Positions 1-5,581 of a DNA stretch of 8,140 nt are shown here, piece by piece. This DNA is from Bacillota bacterium (GTDB lineage Bacteria; Bacillota; Clostridia; Peptostreptococcales; Anaerovoracaceae): the NCBI GenBank assembly GCA_016302925.1, contig JAEDMR010000087.1:1-8140 (forward strand). The letters are read 5' to 3'. The first letter of the stretch is position 1. Each line of letters begins with the position of its first letter. The position numbers and the translations under genes are program-made. The notes beneath the pieces were generated by a model that saw nothing but the letters and a program-made list of their open reading frames with translations, made no database searches and was not told the DNA's origin.

Positions 1-1377
1 TTTATGTAATTTCCGGTAAAGGACGCTCCGGTGGATCCCCAGCCGCTCTGCCGTCTCTCCGATGCGGCCGCCGCACTTCTGCAGGGTCCGGTCGATATAC
101 CAGCGCTCGGCACTTTCGCTGAACTCCTTCAGACTGCTGTAATCGTCCGGCATCATAATTTCCTGTGGAGCGGATGGATTTTGTCCGTAATCGGCGGTCG
201 GCGTCGGGGTGAAAATCAGCTCGTTGCCCGGGCTGACCACGTAAATTCGTTCCATGACATTTCGCAGCTCCCGGATATTTCCCGGCCACCGGTGGTTCAG
301 CATGGTTTCGATGGTCACCGGTGCCAGGGTCTTTTGCATGCCGTATTTCTCGTTGAGTCCCTTCAGAAAGCTTTCCGCGATGGGGATGATATCTTCTTTC
401 CGCTCACAGAGGGGCGGCAGCTGAATCAGGAACACGCTGAGACGGTAGTACAGGTCTTCCCGGAACTTCTTTTCTTCCACCATCTGTTGCAGATTCACGT
501 TGGTGGCGCAGATGACACGGACGTCCACCGGGATGTTTTTCACCCCGCCCACCCGGCGGATTTCGTGGTTTTCCAGGGTTCGCAGCAGCTTGGACTGCAG
601 GGCCAGAGGCATGTCGCCGATTTCATCCAGAAAGATGGTCCCGCCGGAAGCCGCTTCAAAGAGACCGATTTTTCCTTTGGCCAGGGCACCGGTGACGGCG
701 CCGCCTTCGTATCCGAACAGTTCCGATTCCAGCAGCTGATCCGGCATAGCCGCGCAGTTGATGCTGATGAAGGCCTTGCTGGCCCGTTCCGACTGCTCAT
801 GGATCAGCCGGGCCACCATGTCCTTTCCGGTGCCGCTTTCTCCCAGAATGACCACGCTGCTGTCGGTGGGTGCGATGGCTCCTACGGTCTGCAGTACCCC
901 CTGCATGGCTGGGCTGTTGGCGATGAACCGGCTGTGATCCTTCAGACGCAGGTGGTCCAGTTCCCGCTGCATTCTGGCCATGGCGGTCCGCTCCCGGGCA
1001 AGGATTTCTTCCCATTCTTTATTGTGCTCCACGCTCATGTTATTGGTCACAACCATTTCCACATGGCCCTGTTCGTCCAGAACCGGGATACTGTGGGATA
1101 CGCTGCTGTTCTTCGTTTTATAGATCAGGGTGGCAACCGCTTCTTTTCCGGTTTCCAGTACCTTCTGCACGGTGGACCGCTGATAATAGCCTTCCTGCAT
1201 CAGTTCTTCCACGTTTTTGCCCATGAGTTCCATCCGGGAGGATGCGCCGATTCGCCGGGCACCCTCTTCATTGACATAGATGACCTCCCCTTCGCCGTCG
1301 GTGATGAAGATGGATTCTTTATAGTGGGTGTTCAGCGCATCGAGGATGTCCTGGGCGGTGAATCGCTTTTTCGTCAT
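1..1377 (-). CDS. PAS domain-containing sigma-54-dependent transcriptional activator (3' end cut by window edge)
   Basis: This is a one-component enhancer-binding protein: it would use ATP hydrolysis to remodel sigma-54 RNA polymerase at a target promoter in response to a signal sensed by its PAS domain. The frame is open for 459 codons to the window edge and ends inside the final helix-turn-helix, so only a few residues are probably missing. Domains: PAS about 10-115; short coiled linker 118-145; AAA+ core about 150-380 with Walker A GESGTGKD (179-186), Walker B ending in Asp251-Glu252, the sensor I segment VRVICATN (286-293), arginine-finger region FREDLYYRL (305-313) and sensor II WPGNIREL (364-371); Fis-type HTH about 430-459. 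The sigma-54-contacting loop reads GAVTGA (226-231) instead of GAFTGA. There is no receiver domain, so it is not a two-component response regulator. The ATG overlaps the LOG gene stop as ATGA and has a GGAGG site 7 nt upstream. Target genes are unknown; autoregulation of this operon is an inference. Family call is very secure. Confidence 0.95.
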   Translation of the reverse strand, partial: MTKKRFTAQDILDALNTHYKESIFITDGEGEVIYVNEEGARRIGASSRMELMGKNVEELMQEGYYQRSTVQKVLETGKEAVATLIYKTKNSSVSHSIPVLDEQGHVEMVVTNNMSVEHNKEWEEILARERTAMARMQRELDHLRLKDHSRFIANSPAMQGVLQTVGAIAPTDSSVVILGESGTGKDMVARLIHEQSERASKAFISINCAAMPDQLLESELFGYEGGAVTGALAKGKIGLFEAASGGTIFLDEIGDMPLALQSKLLRTLENHEIRRVGGVKNIPVDVRVICATNVNLQQMVEEKKFREDLYYRLSVFLIQLPPLCERKEDIIPIAESFLKGLNEKYGMQKTLAPVTIETMLNHRWPGNIRELRNVMERIYVVSPGNELIFTPTPTADYGQNPSAPQEIMMPDDYSSLKEFSESAERWYIDRTLQKCGGRIGETAERLGIHRSVLYRKLHK

Positions 1378-1919
1378 AGTGTTTCCTCCATCTCCATATA
1401 GGAAAGAAGTTCCTCTGCATCGTCGGTCATATAATATAGCTCCAGGCAGCCCTCGCTCATAAAGCCGTCCTTCACCAGATTCTCCAGCAGTTCCTTCAGC
1501 GAGTCAAAGCAGCCGGCCGTATTGAGGATGGCGATGGGCTTGTCATGCTGTCCCAGCTGTTTCAGGGTCAGCACCTCGAAGAATTCCTCCAGTGTACCGA
1601 TACCGCCCGGCGTGACGATGAAGCCGTCTGCCAGTTGCTCCATCTGCTCTTTTCTCTGCCGCATGGTATCTGTGAAGATCATCTGGCTGCAGCCCGGATA
1701 GAGCACTCCCTCCCGGTCAAAGAACCGGGGCGCAATGCCGGTGGACTCTCCTCCTTCTTCCGTGACGCCCCGCACCACAGCGCCCATCATGCCGGTGGCG
1801 CCGCCGCCGAAAATCAGCGGATGGCCCCGCCGGGCCATATGCCGGCCCAAGGCTTCTCCCGCTTCCAGATACCTGCGGTCAATCTGATCGCTGCTGGCAC
1901 CGAATACACATAGTTTCAT
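1374..1919 (-). CDS. LOG family protein (TIGR00730-type Rossmann-fold nucleotide 5'-monophosphate phosphoribohydrolase)
   Basis: A 181-residue cytosolic protein of the LOG (LONELY GUY) family. Characterised members hydrolyse (N6-modified) AMP to free base plus ribose 5-phosphate; the physiological substrate in most bacteria is uncertain. Visible signatures: N-terminal beta strand and nucleotide loop starting MKLCVFGASS, glycine-rich GGGATGMMG (38-46), MRQRK (86-90) with the conserved Arg-Lys pair, and the diagnostic PGGIGTLEE (104-112) matching PGGxGTxxE with Glu112 as the catalytic-type acid. Length fits the short, single-domain type I LOG proteins. The name 'lysine decarboxylase' often given to homologues is a misannotation. 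The ATG overlaps the stop of the upstream surface-protein gene as ATGA, and the stop overlaps the regulator start in the same way, so it is translationally coupled on both sides. Position between an envelope pair and a PAS regulator hints at a signalling or metabolite-recycling role, which is inference. Confidence 0.93.
   Translation of the reverse strand: MKLCVFGASSDQIDRRYLEAGEALGRHMARRGHPLIFGGGATGMMGAVVRGVTEEGGESTGIAPRFFDREGVLYPGCSQMIFTDTMRQRKEQMEQLADGFIVTPGGIGTLEEFFEVLTLKQLGQHDKPIAILNTAGCFDSLKELLENLVKDGFMSEGCLELYYMTDDAEELLSYMEMEETL
1385..1389 (-). promoter_or_regulatory. Ribosome-binding site for the sigma-54 activator gene
   Basis: GGAGG lies 7 nt before the ATG at 1377, within the last codons of the LOG gene. 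Together with the ATGA overlap it fixes the start of the regulator. Confidence 0.8.
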
Positions 1920-4900
1920 AGTTCTGTTCCTACCCTTTCCGTTCTAGACTTTCGCCGGAGGACGACGGCAGCCGACACCAGCAGCAGAACCAGCACCAGC
2001 ACCCCGATCCACAGCATGAATCCACCGCACTTCTCCACGGCCGCGAACTGTATTTCTGTGCCACTGGCCTGGAACACCAGGCACCGTCCCTCTTCTTTCG
2101 TCCGGACCGTCTTCCATTTCCCGTCTTCCAGAATCTGAATCTGGATTTTCACGCCTCGGCGGGTTTCCTTCGGAAGCCGGTACCGCCAGGCATGCTTACC
2201 GCTCTCTTCCCTGTCGTCAGAGACAGCGAGCAGCGTTGCCTTCCACTGCTCCACACAGCCGGCCGGTCCGTCATCCTCCACCTTCTGCAGCTGGAGGCGG
2301 CTCTCCTGCGGGAAACTGCCTTCCACCAGCAGTACAGAGCTTCCGCCTTCTCGGGTCTGGCTGCTGGCCAGGGCGCTGACGCAGCGGACATAGTCCGCCC
2401 CCAGATCCCGGTCTGAGGTCACGGACCGGAGGCAGCTTTCATCCCAGCTGCCGAAATAGCCTTCCTTTTCCGGTACAGTGGGGATTTCCTCCTGCGAAAT
2501 CCCGTTTCCATAGGACACGGTGACCTCTTTCAGCGGTACACCGTCTGCCAGGAATCGCACGGTGAAAGACCGCAGAATCTCCGGCAAGCCGGCTTTCTTC
2601 ATCTCTTCGTAGGTGACGGCTTCCGCCCGGCCCCGGTAGCTGATCTGATCGATGCCGCCCATCCGGTTTCCGTCCTCGCCGGTCTGCTCCAGATACAGAT
2701 TCCCTGCTGCTGTTCCGTCTTCCTCCAGCAGGCCGGCGATACCGCCCCGGTGTTCTCTGCTGTCTTCAATCCGGACTGCCGTTTTGCAGTTCTTCAGACT
2801 TCCGCTGCAGGAGCCGGCCACGCCGCCCACGCAGTCTCTGCCTGAAAGGACGGTTTTCGCACTGCAGTTTTCGATGGTTCCGGCTGTCATGCCTGCGATA
2901 CCACCCACAAAATCCCCGCTGCGGGACGTGATGTATCGTGCCGCACTGCATTCGGCCGCATAGCCGAAGTCCATCCTGCCCACGATGCCGCCGGAATAAT
3001 TCTTCTTGGCCGCCACATCGGCCCGGTTTTCACAGCTGCGGATGACGCCCCGGCTGTAAAAGGTGGTTTCTTCCGTCAGACCGCCGGTTTGTGCCAGCAG
3101 GTCGTCTTCCGGGTCAAAATCCACTTCCCTGGCCATGGATCCGGCGATGCCGCCCACGTTGATGTCGCCGTCCACCGGACCCAGATTGGTGCAGGCTGCC
3201 ACTTTACCCTCGGTCTGGCCGGCTGTATCCTCTGCGGATACGTCCTGCATGTCCGGCAGCAGGCCACCGTCCTCGTCATCTTTCCGGCTTCCGGTGGAGG
3301 TGCTGCTGGTTTCCGCAGAAATGCTGCTGCCCGCTGAAGTTCCGCTGCCCTGGTTCTCCGCCAGGTCCAGCAACAGGTTGAAGATCTTCATCATCTGGTC
3401 GGATACGTCCTGCAGGTCTGCAATCAGAGCTTTCGAATCCTGCAGCAGTACATCCCCCAGGGCATCGCAGTTTTCCCGGAGGGACCCGATGGCATCGGAA
3501 AGATCCTCCTGGGTCTGGATATAGGTGCTGTCCGCACCGGTAAACTGTATGGCAGGCTGCTGCGCCAGATCCGCCAGGATCTGGTGCAGGTCGCCCGCAA
3601 CCTCTTCGGCCAGGGCCGAAGCCGTCCGCAGTGTACCCAGTGACTCATAGATTGACTGGATCGCCTGCTCTGCGTCTTCACTGACAGTCTCCATCCAGGA
3701 AGATGCCTTCCGGAGATGATCGATGGACGAAGCGAAAGAAGCCATGGCCTTTTCCATGGTTTTTGCTCCCGATTCCAGACTCGAAAAGCCCTTCCTGAGT
3801 TCCTCCGCATCCAGACCTTCCGCGATTTTCTCCATGCCGGACTGTACCTCCCGCACCCCGCGGGTCATCTGCTTCAGACCTTTCATCATCTGTGACAATT
3901 CTGTCTGTACTGTTTCCAGTGTATCATTGAATTCGTCAGAAGTCAAAAACTTCTGCAGAGCAATCAGCACCTGCGCCGGGGCAGATGTTTCATCCAGGCT
4001 GCCCAGAGTATCCTCCCAGAGCTCCGAATTCCGCAGATCCTCTGCCGCAGTCTGCATGTTTTCTGCTGCGTCGGACACCTGACGCAGACCAGAAGACAGG
4101 TCGCCGATTCCGTCACTGATCTCGTCCAGCACTACTTCCACCGTTTCCGCATCCCCCAGGCTCTGCTTCAGGTGGGTGATTCCTTCCGAGATTTCCCGGC
4201 AGCCCTGCTGCACCAGAGACAGCCCGCCGGCCAGATCGGCCAGGGCCTGATCCATCTCCTCGAAGGCCTTTTTCAGTTTCGGCGACATGGCCTGCACCGA
4301 GGCCACCGACTGCTGCAGCTGACCCACCGCCGTTTTCATGACGGGAATCACATCGGTACTCCGGTCCATGACCGGTTCCAGCCGGGTCAGCACCTCCGAA
4401 AATCGGGTGCTCACCGCGGTGACGGCATCAATATCCTGGTTGACAATGGCCGTGGTCTGCTGAATCAGGCTGTCCGCCGTATCCTGAGCTTTTCCCAGAG
4501 ATCCGCTGATGGCATCCATCTGCAGAGCGATGCCGGATGCACTGCTGTCCGCATCGTCCAGCAGCCGGGTCAGCATCGTCTGCAGCCGTGACAGCTCCTT
4601 CCGCAGCTGGGACAGTCGGCTGGTGGAAAGCACCTGGGAATACGGCTCCATCTGTCCTGCGATGCCGCCTACATCCTTTCTGCCGTAAACCGCTCCCTGA
4701 TTGGTGCACTGGTTCACATAGCCGCACTGGCGGCCCACGATGCCGCCCACGTTATATCCCGTATGGGCATAGCCCACTGTGCCTTCATTGGTGCAGTCCT
4801 GCAGAATGCCGCCGGACCAGCCGGCGATGCCGCCGATGTCGCTGAGGTTCACTTCCTGATTCAGCTCCTCCAGAGTCAGGCTGGAAATGTCCACCGCCGC

Positions 4901-5581
4901 AATGGTTTTGGATTCCGACTGAACGGTGGTATTGACGCTGCACCGGTTTTCGGAAAGGAGCACGGTGCCGTAATTTCTGCCAGTGATACCGCCCACATAC
5001 TGCTTGCCGTAGACCACACCGTAGGACTTGCAGTTGGAAATGAGTCCGGTGATGGTATTGATACCGGCGATGCCACCGATCTCCCCGTCACCACCCACGG
5101 TGCCGAAAAACCTGCAGTTCTGCAAGGTTCCCGCATTTTCCCCGGCAATACCGCCGATGGTCTTCCGGCTGCCCTCCGGCAGCACCGTACCCTCCACGGT
5201 CAGATTTTTGATCAGGCCCGATTCCTGGACATACCGGAACAGACCCTGGGGCGAAGCACTTTCCTGAAACACATACCCGGTGATTTTATGACCGTTGCCA
5301 TCGAAAATGCCCCCAAAGACCGGCACCGACCGGAGAGTACTGCCGCTGACATCCAGATCGGCGTCGAGACGAAAGATTTTGTTCCGTGACCAGCTGTCTG
5401 ACGTGCAGTTTTGGGCGAACTCCAGAAACTCTTCTGTCGTCCAGATGGAAATCACCTGACTTTCCTGTTTCACCGCCGCATCTGCCGTGCCTGCTCCGCG
5501 GCTTACCGTCACGCTGCCCAGTGTGAGACAGATGCAGAGGGCCGCTGCCAGTATTCTATTGATTCTTTTCTTCTTCTGCAT
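1916..5581 (-). CDS. Secreted, membrane-anchored GLUG-repeat protein with large coiled-coil insertion
   Basis: A 1221-residue exported protein of unknown function. Order: signal peptide (KKKR n-region, hydrophobic 11-26, possible AxA cleavage near 33-36); a beta-rich lead-in (43-135) with FDGNGHKI typical of GLUG proteins; GLUG repeats 142-310 (GGIAG/GGITG cores, each followed by a turn with an Asn-Cys or Gln-Cys step); a long helical coiled-coil region about 320-745; a Ser/Thr/Gly then acidic linker 745-790; GLUG repeats again 792-950; an InlB/Listeria-Bacteroides-like beta repeat (about 1006-1064); a further beta region; one C-terminal membrane helix 1187-1208 followed by a basic tail. There is no LPXTG sorting motif, so anchoring is by the helix. 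Start choice: a GTG nine bases further upstream (5588-5590) would lie inside the Shine-Dalgarno sequence itself, whereas the ATG at 5581 sits 8 nt after a full AAGGAGGTG-type site. The gene overlaps the transporter gene by 26 nt. Likely role: surface adhesin, scaffold or transporter accessory protein (inference). Confidence 0.93.
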   Translation of the reverse strand: MQKKKRINRILAAALCICLTLGSVTVSRGAGTADAAVKQESQVISIWTTEEFLEFAQNCTSDSWSRNKIFRLDADLDVSGSTLRSVPVFGGIFDGNGHKITGYVFQESASPQGLFRYVQESGLIKNLTVEGTVLPEGSRKTIGGIAGENAGTLQNCRFFGTVGGDGEIGGIAGINTITGLISNCKSYGVVYGKQYVGGITGRNYGTVLLSENRCSVNTTVQSESKTIAAVDISSLTLEELNQEVNLSDIGGIAGWSGGILQDCTNEGTVGYAHTGYNVGGIVGRQCGYVNQCTNQGAVYGRKDVGGIAGQMEPYSQVLSTSRLSQLRKELSRLQTMLTRLLDDADSSASGIALQMDAISGSLGKAQDTADSLIQQTTAIVNQDIDAVTAVSTRFSEVLTRLEPVMDRSTDVIPVMKTAVGQLQQSVASVQAMSPKLKKAFEEMDQALADLAGGLSLVQQGCREISEGITHLKQSLGDAETVEVVLDEISDGIGDLSSGLRQVSDAAENMQTAAEDLRNSELWEDTLGSLDETSAPAQVLIALQKFLTSDEFNDTLETVQTELSQMMKGLKQMTRGVREVQSGMEKIAEGLDAEELRKGFSSLESGAKTMEKAMASFASSIDHLRKASSWMETVSEDAEQAIQSIYESLGTLRTASALAEEVAGDLHQILADLAQQPAIQFTGADSTYIQTQEDLSDAIGSLRENCDALGDVLLQDSKALIADLQDVSDQMMKIFNLLLDLAENQGSGTSAGSSISAETSSTSTGSRKDDEDGGLLPDMQDVSAEDTAGQTEGKVAACTNLGPVDGDINVGGIAGSMAREVDFDPEDDLLAQTGGLTEETTFYSRGVIRSCENRADVAAKKNYSGGIVGRMDFGYAAECSAARYITSRSGDFVGGIAGMTAGTIENCSAKTVLSGRDCVGGVAGSCSGSLKNCKTAVRIEDSREHRGGIAGLLEEDGTAAGNLYLEQTGEDGNRMGGIDQISYRGRAEAVTYEEMKKAGLPEILRSFTVRFLADGVPLKEVTVSYGNGISQEEIPTVPEKEGYFGSWDESCLRSVTSDRDLGADYVRCVSALASSQTREGGSSVLLVEGSFPQESRLQLQKVEDDGPAGCVEQWKATLLAVSDDREESGKHAWRYRLPKETRRGVKIQIQILEDGKWKTVRTKEEGRCLVFQASGTEIQFAAVEKCGGFMLWIGVLVLVLLLVSAAVVLRRKSRTERVGTEL
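1928..1931 (-). promoter_or_regulatory. Weak ribosome-binding site for the LOG gene
   Basis: AGGA lies 8 nt before the ATG at 1919, within the 3' end of the GLUG gene. It is weaker than the other sites, so the ATGA overlap may supply much of the initiation by ribosome re-use. Confidence 0.55.
2732..3208 (-). repeat. Second GLUG repeat array (protein residues 792-950)
   Basis: This segment encodes GLUG-type repeats with cores such as VGGIAGSM (809-816), SGGIVGRM (863-870), VGGIAGMT, VGGVAGSC and RGGIAGLL. Each unit carries one Cys at the equivalent turn (797, 850, 878, 906, 932). The array resumes the same repeat phase that stops at residue 310, suggesting one beta-helical domain interrupted by the helical insert. 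The repeats are recognisable at protein level only; I see no strong DNA-level identity between units. Confidence 0.82.
3347..4624 (-). other. Coiled-coil insertion splitting the GLUG domain (protein residues 320-745)
   Basis: About 425 residues almost free of proline and rich in Ala, Leu, Ser, Gln and Glu, with heptad-like spacing of Leu/Ile/Val/Met. Glycines recur at exact 7-residue steps (453-460-467, 491-498, 568-575-582-589, 598-605), the Gxx[LMV]xxG style seen in YhgE/Pip-type envelope proteins. A Ser/Thr-rich flexible linker follows. The helical nature is inferred from composition and spacing; the number of helical hairpins cannot be settled by eye. Confidence 0.75.
4652..5158 (-). repeat. 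First GLUG repeat array (protein residues 142-310)
   Basis: The repeats show cores IGGIAGEN (142-149), IGGIAGIN, VGGITGRN, IGGIAGWS, VGGIVGRQ and VGGIAGQM, with intervening turns bearing Asn/Asp/Gln-Cys and then x-x-Gly-x-Val strands. GLUG is a bacterial extracellular repeat motif generally found in surface proteins and predicted to form beta-helix-like structures. One linker (about 205-248) is longer and degenerate, with an out-of-register Cys214. Confidence 0.85.

Noticed and set aside
31..1401. Long plus-strand open frame (456 codons) opposite the sigma-54 activator
   Set aside because: It is antisense to a gene with complete, ordered PAS/AAA+/HTH motifs. Its openness follows from the rarity of TTA, CTA and TCA codons in the GC-rich sense gene. 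The protein is His/Phe/Gln-rich with no recognisable domain.
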